Origin: Bacteroidaceae bacterium
GTDB taxonomy: Bacteria; Bacteroidota; Bacteroidia; Bacteroidales; Bacteroidaceae
Direction: 5' to 3'
DNA: 64,000 nt
Assembly: GCA_017483765.1 (NCBI GenBank)
Contig: JAFUVE010000076.1
Coordinates: 34,210-98,209, forward strand
Part shown: in pieces, positions 18,323 through 26,558 of the stretch
Layout: each line of letters starts with the position of its first letter
How positions within the stretch are numbered: the first letter of the stretch is position 1
Notes under the pieces: model-generated
Databases searched by the model: none
The model's input: the letters and a program-made list of their open reading frames with translations, nothing else
Told to the model about the DNA's origin: nothing
Program-made: the position numbers and the translations under genes

Positions 18323-19495
18323 ATGAAAAAGATTTTTTCCATTCTCGCATTGGCATGTGCAGCAAGTGCGGCAAATGCCCAGCAGTCGTTGCTGACCGGC
18401 GAGTTCACCGACAACGTGTATGTTGGCGCTAATTTAGGCGTGAACACGAATTTGGCAGGAAACAAAGTATTCCCGTTGAACCCCACATTCGGTATTCGCG
18501 TAGGCAAGGACTTCACCCCTGTGATAGGCATGAATATTGAGGCCACCACTTGGTTTGGCTCCCATGCAGAGAAATACGACCACATCAACCGTGGCCATGC
18601 ACGTTTCGACACATACAACATGCTGGGCACGGTGCGCACCTACTACGACACTCCTGAAGGACAGGCCTACATCGACACCGAAGGTGTGACCAAATCCCAC
18701 GGCCACAACTTCTTCCGCGCGATGAACCTGGGCATCAACGGAACAGTGAACCTGACCAACCTGCTGAACGGCTACCTTGGCGAGCCCCAGCAGATAGAAG
18801 TGATCACTCAGCTGGGCTTTGGCTGGGGTCATGTGTTCTCTCCGTCAAGCAAGCGTCAGTTGGTGAAGAAAGAAGACCGCGACGTGCTGACATTGAAGAC
18901 CGGCGTGGACATCGCCTACAACTTTGGCGACGAGAAAGAGCATCAGGTATATCTTGAGCCCGCGCTCCTCTGGAATCTGAACAAAGACGGCCACAGCGGC
19001 ATCCAGATGAACAAGCACTATGCCTATTTCAGCCTCTCTGTAGGCTACAACTACAAGTTCGGTTGCTCCTACGGCGGCCACAACTTCAAGTTCGGTCGTG
19101 ACTGCGACATCGAGATTGCACGCCTGAACGCCATGCTTGAAGACTGCCGGAAGAATCCGCAGGTGGTGGAGAAAGTGGTGGAGCGCGTCGTTGAAGGCGG
19201 CACCCGCACCATCTCAATCGACAATCTGAAAGTCGTGCCGTTCGAGCAGGGCAAGTGGGACATCAGCGAGGACGCGAAGGTGGACCTGAACTCCATCAAG
19301 CCAGGCTCACACGTGCAGATTATCGGTACCGCATCTCCAGAAGGCAACGCCGAATGGAACCAGAAGTTGTCGATGAACCGTGCCAATGCCGTAGCTGCTT
19401 ATCTTGAGAGCCGCGGCGTGATCATCGACGCCATCGAAGGCCGTGGCGTAGAAGGCAAGACGTCGAACCGCCTCGCCATCGTTTACGTGCTATAG
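18323..19495 (+). CDS. OmpA-family outer-membrane protein (second of a tandem pair)
   Basis: 390 residues, same architecture as the preceding gene: signal peptide, barrel (NVYVGANLGVNTNLAGN), linker, and OmpA domain (GSHVQIIGTASPEGNAEWNQ, SMNRANAVAAYLESRG). The coding sequence differs in codon choice, being less biased than the first copy, and in the linker, where the KEV repeats are replaced by a VVEKVVERVVEGG stretch. It has its own promoter, so the pair are separately transcribed paralogues. Confidence 0.92.
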   Translation: MKKIFSILALACAASAANAQQSLLTGEFTDNVYVGANLGVNTNLAGNKVFPLNPTFGIRVGKDFTPVIGMNIEATTWFGSHAEKYDHINRGHARFDTYNMLGTVRTYYDTPEGQAYIDTEGVTKSHGHNFFRAMNLGINGTVNLTNLLNGYLGEPQQIEVITQLGFGWGHVFSPSSKRQLVKKEDRDVLTLKTGVDIAYNFGDEKEHQVYLEPALLWNLNKDGHSGIQMNKHYAYFSLSVGYNYKFGCSYGGHNFKFGRDCDIEIARLNAMLEDCRKNPQVVEKVVERVVEGGTRTISIDNLKVVPFEQGKWDISEDAKVDLNSIKPGSHVQIIGTASPEGNAEWNQKLSMNRANAVAAYLESRGVIIDAIEGRGVEGKTSNRLAIVYVL

Positions 19496-19500
19496 TATTT

Positions 19501-19560
19501 AAGAAGATGAGAAGACGAGAAGGCAAGAAGACGAGACAATAGTTAGTTGACAGACTTGCC
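19501..19560 (+). repeat. Dispersed intergenic repeat, GAAGACGAG family (copy 1)
   Basis: Runs of AGAAGACGAGA followed by GACAATAGTTAGTTGACAG. Related copies are at 32709-32760, 46509-46566 and, inverted, 60356-60414; a weak relative is at about 2154-2215. The surrounding gap 19496-19823 otherwise holds only the lysozyme promoter. Confidence 0.6.
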
Positions 19561-19716
19561 AAGCAAAAAGGAGTCAATTATTTCTCATCTATCTTAGTCA
19601 GAAACGAAATAAACAAATCCCGTCACAACAAACAGGAAGGAGACCGCAAAAGCGTGCCTCCTTTCTTGTTTATTTGCAAATAAATCGTAAATAGTAGGTG
19701 TGAAAGGAGTTTTTTT

Positions 19717-19747
19717 TTGGATAATAGCGATAATAATCGTATCTTTG
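19717..19747 (+). promoter_or_regulatory. Promoter for the GH25 lysozyme gene
   Basis: TTG at 19717-19719 and TATCTTTG at 19740-19747, 20 bases apart; the start codon follows at 19824. Confidence 0.7.
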
Positions 19748-19823
19748 CTGAACTATTGCGGTAAAAAGATGATGTCGCATTCCTTTTTCCTATCATCTCC
19801 CATCCATTCAAGCCTAATTAATA

Positions 19824-20702
19824 ATGATGAACAGTAATTGCCCTAAGATAATCCTTGCGTTGGTTTTGCTGCTGAGCATATGCACAATTGCCGTTGCCCA
19901 ATACAATCCCCGTTTTGAGAACCGCTACGAGACGAACGACAAGAAAAAGAAGAAGAGCAAGAAGTCGAAACTGCCGGAGCCCGTCGAGTTCACCGAGATT
20001 TCCCCCACGAACTACGCAGCCAACCCCGACCGTCCTGGCACCGACCTTCAGCAGCCCCCTCTTTTCAACAACCGGAGGGTTGTGGTAGCCAGCGGCCCAG
20101 GCAGGACCGGCATCGACATCAGTCACTACCAAGGGTATATCAACTGGGCAGAGGTGGCACGCGACCCTCAGGTGACGTTCGTGATTATGAAAGCCACAGA
20201 ATCGAGCGACTTTGTTGACGACCGCTACCATTTCAATATCAGAGAGGCCCATCGCTATGGTCTGAAAGTGGGCAGCTACCACTTCTACCGAGCCCACGTG
20301 GACCCTGAGCTTCAGTTCCGCAATATGATGCGCAACATCGACCCTCAGCAGCAGGACATCCTCCCCGTGATAGACGTGGAGTTGACGAACGGTGTGTCGT
20401 ACGACCTGTTTGTAAGCAGACTTCAGCGCCTGTGCGAGATGGTGACCCGAGCCTACGGGGCAAAGCCCATTATCTATACCGGCCGCAACTTCTACAACAA
20501 ATATTTCCAAAGCTACTACTGGAATCAGTACAAATTCTGGATAGCCGCATACACGACGAACCAGCCCGTGCTGAACAACGACCAAGACTATATCATGTGG
20601 CAGTTCACCGACAAGAGCCGCGTGCAGGGCATCAAGGGCGGTGTAGACATGAGCCGCTTCATGTTCGGCCACACCATCGAGGACATACTCTACCGGAGAT
20701 AA
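19824..20702 (+). CDS. Glycoside hydrolase family 25 lysozyme, exported
   Basis: 292 residues. A signal peptide (to about residue 26) is followed by a lysine-rich linker (DKKKKKSKKSK). A GH25 muramidase domain begins at about residue 95 with GIDISHYQG. The conserved acidic pair falls in PVIDVEL (Asp184, Glu186), and VTFVIMKATESSDF and GSYHFYR are further family motifs. It cleaves the MurNAc-GlcNAc bond of peptidoglycan. The start used is the ATG at 19824; the next ATG (19827) is equally possible. The following gene also acts on cell wall. Confidence 0.92.
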   Translation: MMNSNCPKIILALVLLLSICTIAVAQYNPRFENRYETNDKKKKKSKKSKLPEPVEFTEISPTNYAANPDRPGTDLQQPPLFNNRRVVVASGPGRTGIDISHYQGYINWAEVARDPQVTFVIMKATESSDFVDDRYHFNIREAHRYGLKVGSYHFYRAHVDPELQFRNMMRNIDPQQQDILPVIDVELTNGVSYDLFVSRLQRLCEMVTRAYGAKPIIYTGRNFYNKYFQSYYWNQYKFWIAAYTTNQPVLNNDQDYIMWQFTDKSRVQGIKGGVDMSRFMFGHTIEDILYRR

Positions 20703-20798
20703 AAATTTCTTTGAAATTTGAAGTTTGAAATTTGAAGTTTAAGCCTTCATTCTTCAAGTAAATTAGAATCCATTGAATTCAGACAGAAAGTATATAGA

Positions 20799-21656
20799 AT
20801 GAATTTATTAAGACATATATTGGCAAGTTTGTTCCTATTGTCGTCAGCTGCGGCCTGGAGCCAGGAAGTGGAATGCACCCAGGCCGACCGCGCGAAAATC
20901 GAGTCGATCCTGCGCAAGGCAGCTACTGAGGCCGGCAATGAGAACCGCATGATTTACTTCGGGAAACAATTCCTCGGCATCCCATACGTGGCCCATACGC
21001 TGGAGGAAGGTAATAAGGAGCATCTGATTGTCAATGTCCACGGTCTGGACTGTACCACCTTCGTCGAGACCGTCTTCGCACTGTATCTTTGCGACAAGGA
21101 GGACAGACGCACATTCGACGACTTTTGCCGTAATCTCACAAAAATCCGCTTTCGCAACGGGAAAATGACCGACTACACGTCGAGGCTACATTATTTCACA
21201 TGGTGGGGAGAAGACAACGAGCAACTGGGACTGGTGCGCCAGGTGGTTCGCGACGGTTTCCCATTCTCTGCCATACAGACCGTGAACATCAACTACATGA
21301 GTGCCCATCCCGAATACTACAAGCAGCTGAAACTGCATCCGGAGTTCATTCCTGTGATCCGCAGTCAGGAGCAGGAGACCAACGGCCGTATGTTCCGCTA
21401 TATACCGAAGTCCCGGTTGAACGGCAGTCCCAAAGAATTAGCCGACGTGCACACCGGCGACATCATCAGTATCATCACCAACAAGGACGGACTCGACACC
21501 AGCCACGTGGGCATCGTGTTCTGGCAGAACGGAAAGCTGCATCTGATGCATGCCTCCAGCCTTTACAAGAAAGTGGTGATGGACCAGAAGACCTTCTACA
21601 ACTACTCACAAGGGCAGAAATCCCATCTCGGCATCCGGGTGTACCGGCCGAACTAA
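20799..21656 (+). CDS. DUF1460 family protein (N-acetylmuramoyl-L-alanine amidase-like)
   Basis: 285 residues with a signal peptide ending near AAAWS. The DUF1460 fold is NlpC/P60-like. The likely catalytic cysteine is Cys85 in HGLDCTTFVE and the histidine is in SHVGIVFW; DVHTGDIISII precedes it. Family members are inferred cell-wall amidases. It follows the GH25 lysozyme gene by about 100 bases, so the two may work together on peptidoglycan. Confidence 0.88.
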   Translation: MNLLRHILASLFLLSSAAAWSQEVECTQADRAKIESILRKAATEAGNENRMIYFGKQFLGIPYVAHTLEEGNKEHLIVNVHGLDCTTFVETVFALYLCDKEDRRTFDDFCRNLTKIRFRNGKMTDYTSRLHYFTWWGEDNEQLGLVRQVVRDGFPFSAIQTVNINYMSAHPEYYKQLKLHPEFIPVIRSQEQETNGRMFRYIPKSRLNGSPKELADVHTGDIISIITNKDGLDTSHVGIVFWQNGKLHLMHASSLYKKVVMDQKTFYNYSQGQKSHLGIRVYRPN

Positions 21657-21680
21657 GACCACATTTTATAAAAAAAACTA

Positions 21681-21783
21681 AAAAAAGACGGACCAATCCT
21701 GCCTTACTTCATTGACAGTTTTATATCGGAGAAGCTTCGGCTTGTTCGATATGATGAACAGGGAGGAAATTTCCGTCTTTTTT
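21681..21783 (+). terminator. Long structured terminator or small structured RNA
   Basis: A 12-bp perfect outer stem (AAAAAAGACGGA at 21681-21692 with TCCGTCTTTTTT at 21772-21783) encloses about 79 bases with further pairing, including ATATCG...CGATAT near 21723-21752. The T-rich 3' end fits a terminator after the DUF1460 gene. The large apical region is unusual. Confidence 0.55.
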
Positions 21784-21841
21784 TATTGAGACTTTATTAC
21801 CTGTACAAATACTTGGAAAGCCGCAAAAAAACAGAAAAGAA

Positions 21842-24106
21842 ATGAAGAGCAAGCAAATGACACAGGTTGCGCTCCGCTACCGCGCAATATTCCTCGACAT
21901 CGAGCGCGAGGCAATCGACATGAAGTCGACACCAACAGTGCCGGTGATGGCTTTCGTGGCCCGGCTGAGCGAGAAAGGATTCAGCGTGAACGAGGAGCTA
22001 CTGCATGCCTTGAACACGGTGTCCGCTGAGCGTCTGGCAGAAATCGTTGACTGCATCAAAGAGGTCATGGGTGTGGAGTTGAACTGGGCTCCGCTGGTGA
22101 AAGGATGGAATGTGCCGACTGGCGAGACCATCGCTGACCATTTCATCACCATGTTTGCCAACCTGCTTGACAAGGATTCCGGAATCAAAGGCACCACCCT
22201 GCCATGCGGTCACCTTATCCCTGAGGGCACCTTCCCGCTCGAGCGATATAACGGCTGTCCGTTCTGCGGCACACCGTTCCAAACCGCCAACTACGTGTAT
22301 GAAGGCCAGGGAAGCAAGAAGAAAGAACTGAGGCTGTTCACCCGCGACGAACTCCAGCAGGTGTTTAATTCTCTCCTCGCCTCTTCCTCCCCACTCGACG
22401 CGACGCAGAGACTCACCCTTGAGCAACTGCTTATGGAATACCCAATCCCGTCCGACATCAAAATCCAGATGAAGGAGAACTTGATGATTGTGATCCGCCA
22501 CCTGATAAGGACAGGCAATGAGGAAGCAGCACAGGACCTCATGAAGACACCCACCGACGTGCTACGCTACCTGTGGTACGAAAAGACCGGATATGTGCAG
22601 ATTATTGAGCCCAAGACCTTCGTTCAGAATGCCCGTCGGCTTTATTATCATATGTGGAGTCCGCTGGACAAGGGGGCTGAAGCATCAGCCGCGATGAAGA
22701 AGCGTCTGAGACTGAAATACGACCGAAAAAGCTGCCAGCGTGTGGCCCGGTGGCTGAACAATCTTCCGATGAGTGCCGCACAAGCCTCAGAAAACATGAA
22801 TCCGAAACGCGGTATGTGGGTGAGGATGATCCGTGCGCTCCGTCTGGGAGAATATTCCCGCAAGAGAGGTTTTGAGAATCTGGCTGCGCTGCTCGACGTG
22901 TTCTACCACGACGACTACCCCACCTTCCAAGGAAAGATCGACAAGTCCCGCACCTCCAACGACGCAGACACAATGCTGGCATTGCTCAAGCAGCGGCCCG
23001 GTCTCTTCGCCCGGTGTCTGTTTTCCACGATGCTGCGATTCGGGAAGGGCAAAGTGACAGCATCTTTCAATGAAGTGTCCGACCTCATGCCGGCCCGCCT
23101 TCTGTTGTCGCTCGGCAATGCCGCCGAAAACTATTTCGACCCACACGTCGAACGTCTGGCCCGCCCACTGACTGGTTTGACCCACCTTTTAGGTCCCAAC
23201 AAACTTGTAGCACTGTATTCTCCTGATGAATTGGAAACGATGAAAGATGCCGTGCTCGACATCTATCGCACCTCCATGTCACGCCGATTCGCTAACCAGC
23301 CCACCACCTCCAAGACCATCTATATCGAACCGTCACTGCACAACATCCCAGTCAGCGTTGGCGACCGCTCCACCACCATCCAGGACACGTCGTGCGCCCT
23401 GATGGGCACACGCTTCCCCGTCGAGGGCGATGCTGTCCGCTTGTTTATGCAGTGGGGCAAAGGGCTTCATGCCCAGCACCTCGACATGGACTTGAGTGCG
23501 CGGATAGGCATGGAAAACGGCTCCGAAGAGGAATGTGCATACTATAATCTCACCTGTCATGGCGCCAAGCATTCCGGCGACATCCGCTCGATACCCGAGC
23601 TGGTGGGCACGGCCGAGTATATCGAGTTGTCGCTGCACGAGCTGGAAGCTGCCCATGCCCGTTACGTGACCTTCACCTGCAATGCCTACTCTCAGGGAGC
23701 TCTGTCGCCCAACCTTGTAGTAGGCTGGATGGACTCCGCCTATGAGATGAAGCTGTCGGAGGCAGACGGCGTGGCCTACGACCCGTCGTGCGTCCAACAT
23801 ATGGTACGCATCAGCGAGGGCAACCTCTCCAAAGGTCTTGTGTTCGGCGTGCTCGACGTGAGAAAGCGCGAGATTATCTGGCTGGAGATGCCGTTCTCCG
23901 GACAAAACCTGCACAGTCTGAGCACTCAGTCCGTCGAAGCGCTGTTGAGGCGACTGAACGGAAAAGTCAGCATCGGCGAGCTGCTCACCCTAAAGGCCGA
24001 AGCACAAGGACTGGCCATCGTGGAAACCGCCGACACCGCCGACGAGTCATACACCTATGAATGGGCACTGAACCCCGCCGACGTGACAAAGCTGCTCAAC
24101 CTGTAG
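21842..24106 (+). CDS. Large protein with N-terminal zinc-binding motif, function unknown
   Basis: 754 residues with no signal peptide, so probably cytoplasmic. A CxH...CxxC cluster (Cys122, His124, Cys139, Cys142 in GHLIP...YNGCPFCGTPF) looks like a RING/zinc-ribbon. The rest is mainly helical, with a beta-rich C-terminal third (FPVEGDAVRLFMQWG, YAYEMKL-like strands). It recalls the MXAN_6230/SCO0854 family of RING-containing proteins, which can carry a TerD-like C-terminal domain; I hold that family call loosely. It is a single-gene unit with a terminator at 24170-24206. Confidence 0.55.
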   Translation: MKSKQMTQVALRYRAIFLDIEREAIDMKSTPTVPVMAFVARLSEKGFSVNEELLHALNTVSAERLAEIVDCIKEVMGVELNWAPLVKGWNVPTGETIADHFITMFANLLDKDSGIKGTTLPCGHLIPEGTFPLERYNGCPFCGTPFQTANYVYEGQGSKKKELRLFTRDELQQVFNSLLASSSPLDATQRLTLEQLLMEYPIPSDIKIQMKENLMIVIRHLIRTGNEEAAQDLMKTPTDVLRYLWYEKTGYVQIIEPKTFVQNARRLYYHMWSPLDKGAEASAAMKKRLRLKYDRKSCQRVARWLNNLPMSAAQASENMNPKRGMWVRMIRALRLGEYSRKRGFENLAALLDVFYHDDYPTFQGKIDKSRTSNDADTMLALLKQRPGLFARCLFSTMLRFGKGKVTASFNEVSDLMPARLLLSLGNAAENYFDPHVERLARPLTGLTHLLGPNKLVALYSPDELETMKDAVLDIYRTSMSRRFANQPTTSKTIYIEPSLHNIPVSVGDRSTTIQDTSCALMGTRFPVEGDAVRLFMQWGKGLHAQHLDMDLSARIGMENGSEEECAYYNLTCHGAKHSGDIRSIPELVGTAEYIELSLHELEAAHARYVTFTCNAYSQGALSPNLVVGWMDSAYEMKLSEADGVAYDPSCVQHMVRISEGNLSKGLVFGVLDVRKREIIWLEMPFSGQNLHSLSTQSVEALLRRLNGKVSIGELLTLKAEAQGLAIVETADTADESYTYEWALNPADVTKLLNL

Positions 24107-24169
24107 CTGTCATGCCATCCCCCGCCATTGCATTCGCTCAACTTTTTTCGGTTTCATAAAAGAAAAAAA

Positions 24170-24206
24170 AACGCATACGGACTATTCTCTGTATGCGTTT
24201 TTTTGT
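24170..24206 (+). terminator. Terminator after the 754-residue gene
   Basis: AAACGCATAC pairs with GTATGCGTTT around a 12-base loop, followed by a T run. Confidence 0.8.
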
Positions 24207-24282
24207 GAATTGTCCGTGCTCAAAAGAACTTTGCCGTAAAAAAAGCTAAAAACTGCTTCATCCACCAACCACAAGCCAAAAC

Positions 24283-24298
24283 AACTAAAAAATTAGTT
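24283..24298. promoter_or_regulatory. Candidate BlaI operator, distal site
   Basis: AACTAAAAAATTAGTT, arms of 6 bp (AACTAA/TTAGTT) around AAAA. The exact reverse complement occurs at 49743-49758. Confidence 0.6.
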
Positions 24299-24336
24299 AA
24301 AAAATTATTGATTACTAAAAAAATTATGAAAAACAT

Positions 24337-24367
24337 TTGTTCAACTAAAAATTTCGTTGTAATTTTG
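24337..24367 (+). promoter_or_regulatory. Promoter of the first blaI/M56/barrel operon with proximal operator
   Basis: TTG at 24337-24339 and TAATTTTG at 24360-24367, 20 bases apart. A degenerate operator, AACTAAAAATTTCGTT (24343-24358), fills the spacer and ends one base before the -7 box. A repressor there would block the promoter. Confidence 0.7.
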
Positions 24368-24422
24368 CAATGTTATCATCCGCAAAAGCACGGAATCACC
24401 ATTAAAAACAGGAGATAAGCCT

Positions 24423-24800
24423 ATGAAAGCAAAACAAAAACTGACCAACTCGGAGTTGCAGGTGATGGAATGCCTGTGGCAACTCCCCGACAACAAGGGA
24501 TTCGGAAAAGACATCACTGAGAAGTTTCCCGACCCGAAACCGGCTTACAACACCGTGGCCACATTTCTTCAGATTCTGGAGAAGAAAGGATTCGTGGAGT
24601 CGTTCCATCAGGGACGCAAACTGATTTTCCACGCCTTGGTCAGCAGGGATGAATATGCACGGTTCTCCATCAAGGACACCACGAAAGCCTTCTTCGGCGG
24701 CTCGTTCGCCCGCCTCGTCTCTTTCTTTGCCCAGGAAGAAAACCTGTCGCAGGAAGAAATCGATGAAATCGTGAACATCATTAAAGAAGGGAAAAAATGA
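24423..24800 (+). CDS. BlaI/MecI/CopY family transcriptional repressor
   Basis: 125 residues. The N-terminal winged helix (LTNSELQVMECLWQLP, YNTVATFLQILEKKGFV) and C-terminal dimerisation helices (FFGGSFARLVSFFAQEE) are typical of the Penicillinase_R family. The repressor is normally inactivated by proteolysis after signalling from an M56 membrane protease. Its stop overlaps the M56 start (ATGA), so the two are translationally coupled. Candidate operators lie upstream in its own promoter, so autoregulation is likely. Closely related to the second copy at 46111. Confidence 0.92.
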   Translation: MKAKQKLTNSELQVMECLWQLPDNKGFGKDITEKFPDPKPAYNTVATFLQILEKKGFVESFHQGRKLIFHALVSRDEYARFSIKDTTKAFFGGSFARLVSFFAQEENLSQEEIDEIVNIIKEGKK

Positions 24801-26506
24801 GTATAGAATTTGGCATTTATCCGCTGACAGGAATCCTGCTGGCAGGTCTTCTGTATGGAGTCTACCGCCTGCTGATCCGCATGCGCTGCCATCCACGCAC
24901 GAGCCAATGGTATATCGTGGCTGCCGTGTCAGTGACACTGCTTGCCACCTTCATGCAGCCAGTGAGATACGTGGAGCGTGAAGCCGTATGGACGGAGTCA
25001 GAAGCATCCGTAGCCGACGCTCATGCTGACGGCGCTGAAAAGAAGGCTGAAACCAGCAAGCAGCTGCCCGTCATCTACCACCAAGCCGCAAAACCGTCGG
25101 CATCAACATCGGAGGCAAAGCCTCTTTTCAGCACCAACGTCTTCGCCAGTGAGGCATTCCCATTAATCCGTACTGTCTTCTACACAGGAATGGCAGTCAT
25201 GCTGCTGTTTTTCCTCGTGCAGATGCTATGGTTGGTGCGCATCCGCCAGCGCAGCACCCACATGGACATGGAAAAAGGCGTAAGAGTGTACGACACGGAC
25301 GTGCCAGCGGCGTTCTCGTTCGGCAACAGCATATTCATGCCTATGAAAATCGACGGTAGCGTCCGCGACGACGTGTTCCTCCACGAAAGCCGCCATTTGG
25401 CCCACCACCATTACCGCAAGCTCTGCCTCATGCAGCTGCTGCAGTCCGTCCTGTGGTTCAATCCATTCGTATGGCTCTTCAGCCATGAGCACAAACTGCA
25501 GCAGGAGATGGAAGTGGACCAGGACGTGATGGACAGTGGACGCGACCGCGAGCAATATCAGATGAACCTGCTGAGAATGTGTCTGAAAAACAGCAGTTGG
25601 GTGCAGATTATGCCTGCCTTCGGCAGTTCGGTCATCAAGCGCCGGATCCTGTTTATGAACCGCTGGAAGCCATCCCGCTTTGCCACGTTAAGAACAGCGG
25701 TGTCGTTTGTGCTCATCCTTTTATTCATGGCGGCAACCGCATTCGCCACGTTCCAGACAAAACCGGAAAAAACACCGCTTGAAGGCTGCTGGGAGATAGA
25801 ATGGGCAAAAAACACAGGCTCACCATACGAAGAAACTCCTTTCCTGAAGAACAATCAGTATTTCGGGAACGGTATGATGATGAACTTCAGCTGGTACAGC
25901 CGCTACAACGGAGTGAACATGAACTTCAATTTCAGTGGTGAGCCAGTCACGTTCCGCAACGGCAAGTTCTACGACTATAAAGGCGACCAGATGAACTATA
26001 CCATGCTGGACACTGACACCTATCTTTACGAGTGGACACGTACCCCCGAAATGACCGCCATGCAATCGGGGCCGAACATCACGGAGAAATGGCACCGCAC
26101 CAAGCCTGACAGCGGGGTGCTCCGGATTCTCAAGGCATTGTCGGATGCTGAAAAGGACAAGAGCCGGATGCTCTGCGGAGTATGGAAAGAAGAACCCGAC
26201 ACCATACCATACCAGGAACATTACCTCACTGTCAGCAATGGAATCTACAGCCGGTTCACCATCTTCAGCAACCCGAAAAGCTATTGGTGCAGCGCAGGCG
26301 GCTGGTGTGGCGATATCCGTTTCGAGTCCGACGACAGAGTCTTTGTGGGCGACCGCTATGAGGATGTAGAATGGCACACCAAAGACTCCATGACCCTCGT
26401 CATTCCGAGAGAAAACGGGGTGATTGAACGTCATGTGTACAGACGACATTCGGAACTCCCCGAAAGATTCCGTCTTTGCCTCACTGCGCCTGACGGCATA
26501 AAGTGA
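24797..26506 (+). CDS. BlaR1-type M56 metallopeptidase with a lipocalin-like sensor domain
   Basis: 569 residues. Transmembrane helices lie near 8-26, 36-52, 125-147 and about 305-325. The zinc motif HExxH is HESRH (196-200), with a following acidic EVDQDVMD region. Instead of the penicillin-binding sensor of true BlaR1, the C-terminal part (about 330-569) is a beta-rich region with two similar lipocalin-like starts, EGCWEIEWAKN and CGVWKEEP. The ligand is therefore probably not a beta-lactam. It is followed, after a hairpin, by a class-A outer-membrane barrel gene, which it may control through BlaI. Confidence 0.85.
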   Translation: MSIEFGIYPLTGILLAGLLYGVYRLLIRMRCHPRTSQWYIVAAVSVTLLATFMQPVRYVEREAVWTESEASVADAHADGAEKKAETSKQLPVIYHQAAKPSASTSEAKPLFSTNVFASEAFPLIRTVFYTGMAVMLLFFLVQMLWLVRIRQRSTHMDMEKGVRVYDTDVPAAFSFGNSIFMPMKIDGSVRDDVFLHESRHLAHHHYRKLCLMQLLQSVLWFNPFVWLFSHEHKLQQEMEVDQDVMDSGRDREQYQMNLLRMCLKNSSWVQIMPAFGSSVIKRRILFMNRWKPSRFATLRTAVSFVLILLFMAATAFATFQTKPEKTPLEGCWEIEWAKNTGSPYEETPFLKNNQYFGNGMMMNFSWYSRYNGVNMNFNFSGEPVTFRNGKFYDYKGDQMNYTMLDTDTYLYEWTRTPEMTAMQSGPNITEKWHRTKPDSGVLRILKALSDAEKDKSRMLCGVWKEEPDTIPYQEHYLTVSNGIYSRFTIFSNPKSYWCSAGGWCGDIRFESDDRVFVGDRYEDVEWHTKDSMTLVIPRENGVIERHVYRRHSELPERFRLCLTAPDGIK

Positions 26507-26513
26507 AAACCAG

Positions 26514-26542
26514 CCAGTTGACAGGGTGTCCTTGTCAACTGG
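26514..26542 (+). promoter_or_regulatory. Intercistronic hairpin between M56 and barrel genes
   Basis: CCAGTTGACA (26514-26523) pairs perfectly with 26533-26542 around a 9-base loop. It sits 16 bases before the ATG of the barrel gene and has no T run. It may be an mRNA-processing or stability element, or may modulate translation of the barrel. Confidence 0.6.
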
Positions 26543-26558
26543 CAAAAATCAAGACAAC

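Noticed and set aside
24423-26506. Beta-lactam resistance operon
   Set aside because: BlaI/M56 pairs are present, but the M56 protein has no penicillin-binding sensor and no beta-lactamase gene is nearby.
26526-26558. GTG start for the first class-A barrel
   Set aside because: It would read through the intercistronic hairpin and spoil the signal peptide; ATG at 26559 is better.
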